From an uncultured Verrucomicrobia subdivision 3 bacterium (GTDB taxonomy: Bacteria > Verrucomicrobiota > Verrucomicrobiae > Limisphaerales > CAMLLE01): a DNA stretch of 5,656 nt. The position numbers and the translations under genes are program-made. The stretch is from contig CAMLLE010000236.1 in NCBI GenBank assembly GCA_946480555.1, forward strand, positions 1 to 5,656, read 5' to 3'. Positions 1 through 5,656 of the stretch are shown here, one piece after another (position 1 is the stretch's first letter; each line of letters begins with the position of its first letter). Under the pieces are notes generated by a model. The model did not search any database. It had not been told where the DNA came from and worked only from the letters and a program-made list of their open reading frames with translations.

Positions 1-240
1 CAGGCCATCCTGAAGGCACTACTGGAATTGGAATCGGCGGTGAAGTCGATGCCGGTGGCCAATCCCAAGCCGAATCTACTTCCGCTTTTTTCACGCCTCG
101 ACGAACTGGCGTCGCAGCTCCCGCCGGACACCGATCCGCAGTTTCTCCATTACCTGCGGAAAAAGAGCTACGAGAAGGCGCGCCTCTGGCTGGAGGATCG
201 CCGGTCGGAAATCGCCCGCGGCGGTTGTCGGAACGATTGA
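1..240 (+). CDS. Unrecognised protein, C-terminal part only
   Basis: An open frame enters from the left edge (first full codon at base 1) and ends at TGA 238-240, giving 79 residues with no start codon needed inside the window. The N-terminal part is missing. The fragment is hydrophilic and likely helical: an amphipathic stretch (ILKALLELESAVK), a proline-rich linker (PVANPKPNLLP), then a charged helix ending in a Y-x-R-K-K-S-Y-E-K-A-R-x-W-L-E pattern. There is no membrane segment or signal peptide in what is visible. I do not recognise the family and assign no function. It lies 46 bases upstream of mnmE on the same strand, so co-transcription is plausible. An in-frame TTG at 28 could start a 70-residue protein, but the frame is open upstream of it, so a truncated longer gene is the better reading. 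Coding status is moderately supported. Confidence 0.55.
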   Translation, partial: QAILKALLELESAVKSMPVANPKPNLLPLFSRLDELASQLPPDTDPQFLHYLRKKSYEKARLWLEDRRSEIARGGCRND

Positions 241-286
241 CCGGTGCAGTCACCAGTTTCGCAGAATCGCCGCGTTTGTTGCCCCC

Positions 287-1657
287 ATGTTCAACGACAC
301 CATCGCAGCCATAGCGACGCCGGTTGGCGAAGGCGGCCTGGCGGTCATTCGAATCTCTGGGATCGATGCCTTGAAGGTGGCTGATCGCTGTTTCTCACCG
401 ATTGGCAGAACATCACTGCTGCCGTCCGCCGCGCCGACGCACACACTGCATTTCGGCCATGTGCAGCGCGACGGACAAATCATCGATGAAGTGCTTGTGG
501 CGGTGATGCGCGCGCCCCGGACATTCACGCGTGAAGACGTGGTGGAAATCACGTGTCATGGTGGCATCCTGCCTGCGAAAGCAGTCCTGGACACAACGCT
601 CGCAGCCGGAGCACGGCTGGCACATCCCGGTGAATTCACGCGGCGCGCCTTCCTGAATGGCCGCATCGATCTCGCGCAAGCCGAAGCCGTGGCTGACGTC
701 ATTCACGCACGCACCGAGCTCGCCTTGCGGGCCGCCAACGAACAGCTCGCGGGCAAACTGTCGCAACGAATCAATCAACTGCGCGACGAAATGGTCCGCA
801 CGCTGGCGCACGTCGAAGCGCATATTGATTTCCCGGACGAAGACATCGCGCCCGACACGTTGGATCAATTGCTGAACCGCCTGCGAAACGGCGTCAGGTT
901 CATGGACGAATTGCTGCGCACCGCGGACGAAGGTCAGATTCTCCGTCGCGGCATTCGCGCCGCCATCGTGGGCCGGCCCAACGCGGGGAAATCCAGTTTG
1001 CTGAACCAGTTGCTCGGCCACGATCGCGCGATCGTCTCGCACATTCCGGGAACAACGCGGGACACGATTGAAGAAACCGCAAATATTCGCGGGCTGCCGG
1101 TGGTGTTCATCGACACGGCGGGATTGCGTGAGGCGAAGGATGAGATCGAGGTGGAAGGCATTCGCCGCAGCCGGCGGATGCTGGAATCGGCGGAGTTCAT
1201 CCTGCACGTGCTGGACGGTTCGGAACCGCTGACGGAATCGGATCGGAACTATCTGGCGGAGTTCAGCAGCAAAAAGCGGATTCTGGTGCGCAACAAGGCG
1301 GACCTGTCGCCGAAGCTGGAACTGGCGCCGGAGTTGAATCGCATGGTGGTGGAGGTTTCCTGCGCGACCGGCAAAGGAATCGACACGCTCAAGGATGCCA
1401 TCCGGCAACTGATCTGGGCGGGTGAGATCGATGCCGGTATGTTCCAGGTGATGATCAACTCGCGGCATCAGGACGCGTTGAATCGCGCGCGGGCTGCGAC
1501 GACGCGCTGCATTGAAGCGCTGAGCGCCGGACAAACGCTCGAGCTGGCGGCGATGGATTTGCGCATCGCGGTCAACGCCGTGGGTGAAATTGTCGGCAAG
1601 ACCACCACCGAGGATTTGCTCGACATGATCTTCAGCCAGTTCTGCATCGGGAAGTAG
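287..1657 (+). CDS. mnmE: tRNA uridine-5-carboxymethylaminomethyl modification GTPase MnmE
   Basis: MnmE (TrmE) is a cytoplasmic, K+-activated, dimeric GTPase. With MnmG it installs the (carboxymethyl)aminomethyl group at C5 of wobble uridine 34 in certain tRNAs. The 456-residue length is normal for the family. The N-terminal folate-binding domain opens with DTIAAIATPVGEGG (4-17). The helical domain carries GEFTRRAFLNGRIDLAQAEA (115-134). The inserted G domain shows G1 GRPNAGKS (229-236, with Asn232 in the place of the K+-coordinating Asn), G2 TTRD (256-259), G3 DTAG (276-279) and G4 NKAD (336-339). The protein ends in the signature FCIGK (452-456), with the conserved Cys at 453. All key residues are intact. 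ATG 287 fits the family N-terminus exactly, although no Shine-Dalgarno is visible before it. mnmG is not in this window. The next gene is 250 bases downstream, so mnmE may end its transcript there. Confidence 0.98.
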   Translation: MFNDTIAAIATPVGEGGLAVIRISGIDALKVADRCFSPIGRTSLLPSAAPTHTLHFGHVQRDGQIIDEVLVAVMRAPRTFTREDVVEITCHGGILPAKAVLDTTLAAGARLAHPGEFTRRAFLNGRIDLAQAEAVADVIHARTELALRAANEQLAGKLSQRINQLRDEMVRTLAHVEAHIDFPDEDIAPDTLDQLLNRLRNGVRFMDELLRTADEGQILRRGIRAAIVGRPNAGKSSLLNQLLGHDRAIVSHIPGTTRDTIEETANIRGLPVVFIDTAGLREAKDEIEVEGIRRSRRMLESAEFILHVLDGSEPLTESDRNYLAEFSSKKRILVRNKADLSPKLELAPELNRMVVEVSCATGKGIDTLKDAIRQLIWAGEIDAGMFQVMINSRHQDALNRARAATTRCIEALSAGQTLELAAMDLRIAVNAVGEIVGKTTTEDLLDMIFSQFCIGK

Positions 1658-1907
1658 CGATTGACGCGAAGGCGCGCCGCCTCGTTTGAACCGCATCCTT
1701 GGGAGCCGATTCTGAACAACAAAGGCACGAAGCAACGAAGCTGGAGATTGCATGTGCGTTTGGAGGCATTTGGTTTCGCGCTTGGATGCCGGAGTTCCCG
1801 TGTTCTCGCTGACCACTTTGCTTGTTCGTTCCGTCGTTGTTCTTCGCAATCCGCTTTTCTGACTCGTCGCTTGCAGCGCGCGTGGCCGTGGATTAAGTCT
1901 TCGGCGC
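1658..1907. other. Intergenic gap between mnmE and the MgtE-like gene
   Basis: This 250-base stretch has no convincing gene. Several frames are open across it on both strands, but none shows a recognisable domain, and those on the plus strand run out of frame into the transporter gene. The gap holds the inverted-repeat element described separately. I see no tRNA, no recognised riboswitch and no strong sigma-70 promoter. A promoter for the downstream transporter/pabB unit would be expected here or just inside the repeat, but I cannot place it. Confidence 0.6.
1714..1842. repeat. Imperfect inverted-repeat element, about 129 bp, 27-bp arms
   Basis: The left arm (1714-1740) and the reverse complement of the right arm (1816-1842) match at 20 of 27 positions without gaps. 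The outermost seven (GAACAAC / GTTGTTC) are perfect. The 75-base interior holds a second small hairpin, GGCAT (1765-1769) with ATGCC (1786-1790). Its midpoint (1777.5) almost coincides with that of the outer arms (1778), so the element is symmetric about one centre. The left arm also contains a direct micro-repeat, ACGAAG, at 1727-1732 and 1735-1740. The layout resembles a small non-autonomous mobile element or an interspersed palindromic repeat of the MITE/REP kind. It could instead be a decayed hairpin or a chance match helped by the skewed A/C-rich composition. No flanking target duplication is evident. Copy number elsewhere in the genome is unknown. Confidence 0.45.
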
Positions 1908-2894
1908 GTGAACGCTCCGAAGCATCATCTAGATCAGCCTGTCCTTTCACTGGCGCGCAAGGATTTCACGAGCCTTTCCGGTGATGCGACGGTGGCGGAG
2001 GCGTTGCGGCAGATTCGGGAAAAAGGCATCGGCGAGAAAATCATCTATTTCTATGTCATCGATCGTGACGAACGGCTGGTCGGTGTGTTGCCGACGCGGC
2101 GCCTGCTCACCGGCAAATTGGACCAGCGCATTTCCGAGTTGATGATCGCACGCGTTGTCGCGATTCCGCACACCGCCACAGTCATGGATGCCTGCGAGCT
2201 CTTCCTGATCCACAAATATCTCGCGTTCCCGGTCATCGATGAACAGCGCCGGCTGGTCGGCGTGGTGGACGTGAGTTTGTTCACCGAGGAGGTGTTGGAC
2301 ATTTCGGAGAGGGAGCGGATGGACGATGTGTTTCAGACCATCGGTTTCCATGTTGCCAGCGTGCAAAGCGCCTCGCCGCTGACATCGTTCCGCCACCGGT
2401 TTCCCTGGCTGCTCGCGACGATTGGCAGTGGAACCGCCTGCGCCGTTCTCGCGGGATTCTACGAGACCACGCTTGCCCAGAGCATCGTGATTGCCTTCTT
2501 CATGGCGCTGGTCCTGGGCCTGGGCGAAAGCGTGAGCGTGCAATCGCTCACCGTCACGTTGCAGGCGCTCCACGCGCAGCCCATCACGCTGAACTGGTTC
2601 TTGCGCGCGGCACGCAAGGAGCTGGCCACGGCATCCATGTTGGGCGCGGCTTCGGGAGCCATCGTGGGATTGATCGTCTGGATCTGGCGGCACGACGGGA
2701 CGGCGGCCCTGGTGGTGGGATTCAGCCTGCTGCTTGCCATCTGCATGGCCTGTCTGATTGGCCTGGCCATTCCATCGGTGCTGCATCGGTTGAAACTGGA
2801 TCCAAAGATTGCTGCGGGCCCCATTGCACTGGCGCTGGCGGATGTTTCGACATTGTTGTTTTACTTCAACCTCGCGCGCTGGATGTTGAGCTGA
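1908..2894 (+). CDS. Short MgtE-family divalent cation transporter (CBS pair plus membrane domain, no MgtE N domain)
   Basis: This is probably an inner-membrane Mg2+ (or other divalent cation) channel/transporter of the MgtE/SLC41 type. The 328 residues comprise two CBS domains (about 13-72 and 75-132) and a linker, followed from Phe165-Pro-Trp-Leu by about five hydrophobic segments near 167-187, 190-210, 239-260, 264-291 and 301-325. The order matches the C-terminal two thirds of MgtE. Asp312, in the last segment after a DPK (298-300) that stands for the usual DPA, aligns by position with the pore Asp of classical MgtE. Two oddities stand out. The superhelical N domain is absent (classical proteins are about 450 residues). 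The usual GGNAGxQ signature is replaced by GESVSVQS (206-213). Cation specificity is therefore inferred. GTG 1908 is chosen because an in-frame stop lies at 1860-1862, no ATG/GTG/TTG falls between, and the CBS fold begins about ten residues in. pabB starts two bases after its stop. I leave the symbol blank because of the divergence. Confidence 0.85.
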   Translation: MNAPKHHLDQPVLSLARKDFTSLSGDATVAEALRQIREKGIGEKIIYFYVIDRDERLVGVLPTRRLLTGKLDQRISELMIARVVAIPHTATVMDACELFLIHKYLAFPVIDEQRRLVGVVDVSLFTEEVLDISERERMDDVFQTIGFHVASVQSASPLTSFRHRFPWLLATIGSGTACAVLAGFYETTLAQSIVIAFFMALVLGLGESVSVQSLTVTLQALHAQPITLNWFLRAARKELATASMLGAASGAIVGLIVWIWRHDGTAALVVGFSLLLAICMACLIGLAIPSVLHRLKLDPKIAAGPIALALADVSTLLFYFNLARWMLS

Positions 2895-2896
2895 TC

Positions 2897-4387
2897 ATGC
2901 GTCCGCTGATTCAGGAGATTGAGACGAACGTGACGCCGGAAGTTCTGGCGACCCGGTTGTGGGACGCTGGTGGCGTGGTGCTGCTGCGCAGTCTGGCGGA
3001 GAACGGGCGGGGCGGGCCGGTTTCGGAAAGTTCGCAAGCACGCTATTCGTTCGTCACTGCCGGGCCGTTCCTCACGTTTCGCTCGTGGGGTTCGCGTTGC
3101 GAAGTGGCCGGCGGTCCCGGAGCGCAGACACAGTTCGGCAATCCGTGGCATTTGCTCGACAGCCTGATGTCCCGCTACGAACTGCTGGACGAACCCGACT
3201 TTCCGTTCCCGCTTGGAGGTTGCTTCGGCTTCTGGGGGTACGACTTGAAGAATTTCGTTGAACCGAAGCTGCGCCGCCGCGCAATCAATGATCTTGAACT
3301 GCCCGATTGTCAGGTGGGATTTTACGACAGCCTGGTTGCCTTCGATCATTGGCTCGGGAAGACGTGGGTGGTATCCACCGGGCTGGACGCCAGCGGCGCG
3401 CGGTCGCAGCAGCGCGCAAAAGAATGCCTGGAACGATGGGTGGCCATCGCGAGCGAATCGGCGGAATCGGGATCGACGGCGGGAGCTGCCGGATGCAATT
3501 CGCCGACGGAGCAGTCCACGGTACGAACGAGTCTTGCGGAGGCGGAGTTCGTCTCCCGCGTGGTGCGGGCGCAGGAGTACATCCGCGCTGGCGACATTTA
3601 TCAGGTGAACCTGTCGCACCGGCTGTCCGCCGACTGGCTGGCCTCTGCGTGGACTTTGTTTCAGCGGCTCAGCGCCGTTTCGCCTGCGCCATTTGCGGCG
3701 TATCTGGATTGCGGCGAATTCCAGATTGCGTCGTCGTCGCCAGAGCAGTTCCTTCGTCTGAGTGGTTCGCACATTCGCACCCGGCCGATCAAAGGAACGC
3801 GGCCGCGTGCCACCGATGCCACTCGCGATGCGCAACTCAGCTACGAACTGCAAACCAGTGCCAAGGAAATGTCCGAACTGGTGATGATCACCGACCTGCT
3901 GCGAAATGACCTGGGCCGCGTCTGCGAATATGGTTCCGTGCAGGTGCCGGAACTGATGCGGCTGGAGAAGTATCCGCAGGTGCAGCATCTGGTTTCCACG
4001 GTCGAAGGGCGTCTGCGCCGCGATGTGACGCATTTCAGCGCGTTCGCATCATGCTTTCCCGGTGGCAGCATCACGGGGGCGCCGAAGATTCGCGCGATGG
4101 AGATCATCGATGAGTTGGAGCCGCTCGCGCGCGGCCCGTACACGGGCGCGTTGGGTTACTTGGGATTCAATCGCGAAAGCCAGCTCAGCATTCTCATTCG
4201 CACCGCGCTATGTCACAACGGTCGCGCGCATTTCAATGTTGGCGCCGGAATCGTTGCCGATTCGAATCCGGAAGCGGAATACGAGGAGACGCTGGCGAAG
4301 GGGCGGGGATTCTTCGCGGCATTGGCACACGATTCCGTTTCAGATTCAGGAGCTGTTCACCGGTCCAACTCCCAGCCGCAGACGTGA
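2897..4387 (+). CDS. pabB: Aminodeoxychorismate synthase component I (PabB)
   Basis: PabB converts chorismate plus ammonia (from glutamine via a PabA/TrpG partner) to 4-amino-4-deoxychorismate, the first step of p-aminobenzoate and folate synthesis. The 496 residues hold an N-terminal anthranilate-synthase-I-type domain (about 10-160, with ARYSFVTAGP at 48-57), a Ser/Ala/Gly-rich linker (about 185-212) and a C-terminal chorismate-binding domain. Motifs in that domain are AGDIYQVNLS (231-240), SSSPEQFL (279-286), PIKGTRPR (297-304), DLLRNDLG (333-340), CFPGGSITGAPKIRAMEII (386-404) and GAGIVADSNPEAEYEET (449-465). Lys299 of PIKGT is the catalytic lysine that distinguishes PabB from anthranilate synthase TrpE, which has PIAGT; this and the pabC neighbour decide the call. 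ATG 2897 lies two bases after the TGA of the transporter gene, with only a weak GTTGAG upstream, which suggests translational coupling. No pabA is in the window, so a shared TrpG-type amidotransferase encoded elsewhere is likely. Confidence 0.95.
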   Translation: MRPLIQEIETNVTPEVLATRLWDAGGVVLLRSLAENGRGGPVSESSQARYSFVTAGPFLTFRSWGSRCEVAGGPGAQTQFGNPWHLLDSLMSRYELLDEPDFPFPLGGCFGFWGYDLKNFVEPKLRRRAINDLELPDCQVGFYDSLVAFDHWLGKTWVVSTGLDASGARSQQRAKECLERWVAIASESAESGSTAGAAGCNSPTEQSTVRTSLAEAEFVSRVVRAQEYIRAGDIYQVNLSHRLSADWLASAWTLFQRLSAVSPAPFAAYLDCGEFQIASSSPEQFLRLSGSHIRTRPIKGTRPRATDATRDAQLSYELQTSAKEMSELVMITDLLRNDLGRVCEYGSVQVPELMRLEKYPQVQHLVSTVEGRLRRDVTHFSAFASCFPGGSITGAPKIRAMEIIDELEPLARGPYTGALGYLGFNRESQLSILIRTALCHNGRAHFNVGAGIVADSNPEAEYEETLAKGRGFFAALAHDSVSDSGAVHRSNSQPQT

Positions 4388-4444
4388 TCGGCGTACCGTT
4401 GAATTGCTCCGATGCGAAATGCGCCGTTGCGATGGATGACCGTG

Positions 4445-4477
4445 CTTTGCGCCTTTGCCTCCTGGCGCCTTTGCGTT
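4445..4477 (+). repeat. Short TTTGCG-type tandem tract before pabC
   Basis: In the 101-base gap between pabB and pabC, the 8-mer GCCTTTGC occurs at 4451-4458 and 4467-4474, and CTTTGCG at 4445-4451 and 4469-4475, followed by TT. The tract ends 11 bases before the pabC ATG. From memory, degenerate runs of CTTTGCG/CCTTTGCG units ending in GTT recur between genes in many environmental bacterial genomes; I could not check that here. It takes the place where a Shine-Dalgarno would be, and no purine-rich ribosome site is seen. Role unknown; it may be a scattered, degenerate repeat with no function. Confidence 0.4.
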
Positions 4478-4488
4478 AGAACACCGCG

Positions 4489-5355
4489 ATGTTTGTTTTC
4501 CTCAACGGCCGGTTTGTCCCAGAAGAACAGGCGGTGGTCTCCGTGTTCGACCGCAGCTTTCTTTATGGCGACGGTTTGTTCGAAACAATGCTGGTCCGCA
4601 ACGGGCAGCCTTTCCGCTGGGAGGCTCACATGCAACGGCTTCAGGCGGGCGCGGCGTTTCTGAGAATTGTTCCGCCATTTTCCGCCACGCAGTTGCAGTC
4701 CTTTGCGAGAGAGTTGATTGCGCGGAATCAAATTCGGAACGCGCTGCTGCGATTGACGTTGTCTCGCGGAGTTGGAGTGCGCGGCTATTCGCCCGGCGGC
4801 GCGAAGCAACCGACGGTGGTGATGTCGCTGCACGCAGCCGAAGCTTCCACTACCCCGATGCGCTGGAGACTCGTGACCGCGTCGGTTCGGTTGCCCGCGG
4901 GCGAACCGATCGCGCAGTTCAAAACCTGCAACAAGCTCTCGCAGATCGTGGCGCGAATGGAAGCTGATGCGGCGGGCGCGAACGAAGCGTTGCTGCTCAA
5001 CACGGAAGGGCATGCGGTGGAAGGCGCGAGCAGCAATTTGTTCTGGGTGACGGAGAACACGATTTGCACGCCGCCGCTGGTTGCCGGAATTCTGGCCGGT
5101 GTAACGCGTGCCGTGATGTTTGAGCTGAGCCAGAAACTGGGCTTGCAGGTGGCGGAAGCGAGCATTACGCCATCGCGGCTGGCGGCCATGGATGGCGTTT
5201 TTATGTCGCTCAGTTCGCTCGGGATCGTGGCCGCCGATTCGCTGGACGGAATGCCGCTGAAGCAATCGCCGGTGGTCCTGCAGCTTGCGAAAGCTTACTG
5301 GAAACTGGTGGAGAAGGAGACGGATGGGAACGCTGGCTTCGCTGATCAACGCTAA
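4489..5355 (+). CDS. pabC: Aminodeoxychorismate lyase (PabC), PLP class IV aminotransferase fold
   Basis: PabC is a cytoplasmic PLP enzyme that eliminates pyruvate from 4-amino-4-deoxychorismate to give p-aminobenzoate. The 288 residues follow the class IV plan. The N-terminal part has FLNGRFVPEE (4-13) and DRSFLYGDGLFET (21-33). KTCNKLSQIVARMEA (145-159) contains Lys145, the expected PLP Schiff-base lysine. Then come NEALLLNTEGHAVEGASSNLFW (165-186), with conserved Glu178, and PPLVAGILAGVTR (195-207), a phosphate-binding loop. Length is slightly above that of E. coli PabC (269). Branched-chain and D-amino-acid aminotransferases share the fold, so specificity rests mainly on the YGDGLFET form, the KxxNKL context and the pabB neighbour 101 bases upstream. 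ATG 4489 gives the family N-terminus at the right place; there is no clear Shine-Dalgarno. It converges with a minus-strand gene that ends 78 bases beyond. Confidence 0.88.
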   Translation: MFVFLNGRFVPEEQAVVSVFDRSFLYGDGLFETMLVRNGQPFRWEAHMQRLQAGAAFLRIVPPFSATQLQSFARELIARNQIRNALLRLTLSRGVGVRGYSPGGAKQPTVVMSLHAAEASTTPMRWRLVTASVRLPAGEPIAQFKTCNKLSQIVARMEADAAGANEALLLNTEGHAVEGASSNLFWVTENTICTPPLVAGILAGVTRAVMFELSQKLGLQVAEASITPSRLAAMDGVFMSLSSLGIVAADSLDGMPLKQSPVVLQLAKAYWKLVEKETDGNAGFADQR

Positions 5356-5364
5356 TTTGGCTTT

Positions 5365-5405
5365 GCCCTGACCCGATATTCGATGTGAATCGATAGGGCC
5401 TCGGG
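5365..5405. terminator. Possible hairpin between convergent pabC and the GH5-like gene
   Basis: In the 78-base gap between the convergent stops, TCGAT (5380-5384) and ATCGA (5389-5393) close a GTGA tetraloop. Around them, GCCCT (5365-5369) can pair with AGGGC (5395-5399), leaving a ten-base bulge; alternatively CCCGA (5372-5376) pairs with TCGGG (5401-5405). There is no T run on either side, so this is at best a weak bidirectional terminator. The position is right but the structure is poor. Confidence 0.2.
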
Positions 5406-5433
5406 TGCATTCCGCAATAAGCAGAGATCAGTG

Positions 5434-5656
5434 TCAATTAGCGGTCCGCTCTGGGCTGTTTCCAAAAAGCGCCTCCCGCATTCCTGGCAGCGGTTCGTTT
5501 CTTGAACGATCCCAATATCGGAAGTTCGCGCTCCAATCCCAAATGGCCCAGCCCAAGTCCAATTTCTCGGCGGCGCGCCGGAACTCCGTGTAATAGCGCA
5601 CGCGCGATTCCGGATCGATCTTCACATAGCAGCCGAATTCGCCGACATGCACCGGC
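5434..5656 (-). CDS. Glycoside hydrolase, GH5 cellulase-like, C-terminal end only
   Basis: Read on the minus strand, the frame enters from the right edge and ends at TGA 5436-5434, giving 73 visible residues. It begins PVHVGEFGCYVK, which matches the strand-7 motif of GH5 (clan A) enzymes, where the Glu of GEFG (codon 5640-5638) is the catalytic nucleophile. A helix follows (SRVRYYTEFRRAAEKLDLG), then WAIWDWSANFRYWD, the strand-8 region with substrate-facing Trp, and a closing PLPGMREALFG, as at the end of many GH5 catalytic domains. The enzyme would hydrolyse a beta-glucan or related plant polysaccharide, probably exported. The acid/base Glu, any signal peptide and accessory domains lie outside the window, so substrate cannot be given. 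No domain follows the catalytic one: only nine residues remain after ALFG. Family-level call is good; the exact activity is open. Confidence 0.75.
   Translation of the reverse strand, partial: PVHVGEFGCYVKIDPESRVRYYTEFRRAAEKLDLGWAIWDWSANFRYWDRSRNEPLPGMREALFGNSPERTAN

Noticed and set aside
1686..1713. Possible sigma-70 promoter (TTGAAC, 16-base spacer, GATTCT)
   Set aside because: Only about four of six and three of six consensus bases match, it is nearly 200 bases from the next start, and comparable matches would occur by chance.
413..1849. A 478-codon open frame antisense to mnmE, running into the gap
   Set aside because: It mirrors mnmE, whose protein motifs are complete. The antisense translation is Arg/Gln/His-rich with no domain. 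Long antisense frames also mirror the transporter, pabB and pabC genes, as expected from GC-rich codon use.
1871..1896. TTGCAG and GATTAA just upstream of the GTG start as a promoter
   Set aside because: The spacer is only 14 bases, too short for a standard sigma-70 promoter.
1661..1984. A 107-codon plus-strand open frame between mnmE and the transporter
   Set aside because: It starts with TTG, spans the inverted-repeat element, overlaps the well-supported transporter start in another frame, and its translation (Arg/Ser/Phe-rich) has no recognisable domain. It looks like a chance frame across a repeat.
2897..4387. Anthranilate synthase component I (TrpE) as an alternative identity for pabB
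   Set aside because: The PIKGT lysine (Lys299) and the downstream pabC favour PabB; TrpE normally has PIAGT at this position.
4489..5355. Branched-chain or D-amino-acid aminotransferase as the identity of pabC
   Set aside because: The fold is shared, but the YGDGLFET form, the KTCNKL lysine context and the location after pabB fit aminodeoxychorismate lyase better; this is not excluded by sequence alone.
5405..5593. A 62-codon plus-strand open frame at the right end
   Set aside because: It lies almost entirely opposite the GH5-like gene, whose motifs are clear, and its translation shows no domain.
1..5656. CRISPR array, tRNA/rRNA gene, phage or defence module
   Set aside because: No regularly spaced direct repeats, no cloverleaf or rRNA signature, and no nuclease, integrase or toxin motif was seen on either strand.

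Overview
The window reads as a chromosomal housekeeping stretch from a moderately high-GC bacterium. MnmE, a folate-branch PabB/PabC pair, a divergent MgtE-type transporter and a cellulase-like glycoside hydrolase together suggest a PVC-group organism, most likely Verrucomicrobiota. That placement is inference from protein flavour and gene mix; no 16S or other decisive marker is present. Start sites lack clear Shine-Dalgarno sequences, and one gene appears to start with GTG.

Layout, left to right: (1) bases 1-240, the 3' end of an unrecognised, probably helical protein; (2) 287-1657, mnmE, a complete tRNA-modification GTPase; (3) 1658-1907, a 250-base non-coding gap holding an imperfect inverted-repeat element at about 1714-1842; (4) 1908-2894, a short MgtE-family transporter with a CBS pair and five membrane segments but no MgtE N domain; (5) 2897-4387, pabB, two bases downstream of the transporter gene; (6) 4388-4488, a 101-base gap with a short TTTGCG-type repeat tract; (7) 4489-5355, pabC; (8) 5434-5656 on the minus strand, the C-terminal end of a GH5-like glycoside hydrolase, convergent with pabC.

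Functionally, PabB makes 4-amino-4-deoxychorismate from chorismate, and PabC releases pyruvate to give p-aminobenzoate for folate. No glutamine amidotransferase (PabA/TrpG) gene lies in the window. The transporter and pabB are so close that translational coupling is likely, although their functions are not obviously linked. MnmE would act with MnmG, encoded elsewhere, on the tRNA wobble uridine.

I found no clear new multi-gene system. The points most worth a second look are the divergent, N-domain-less MgtE-like protein and the inverted-repeat element in the gap before it.
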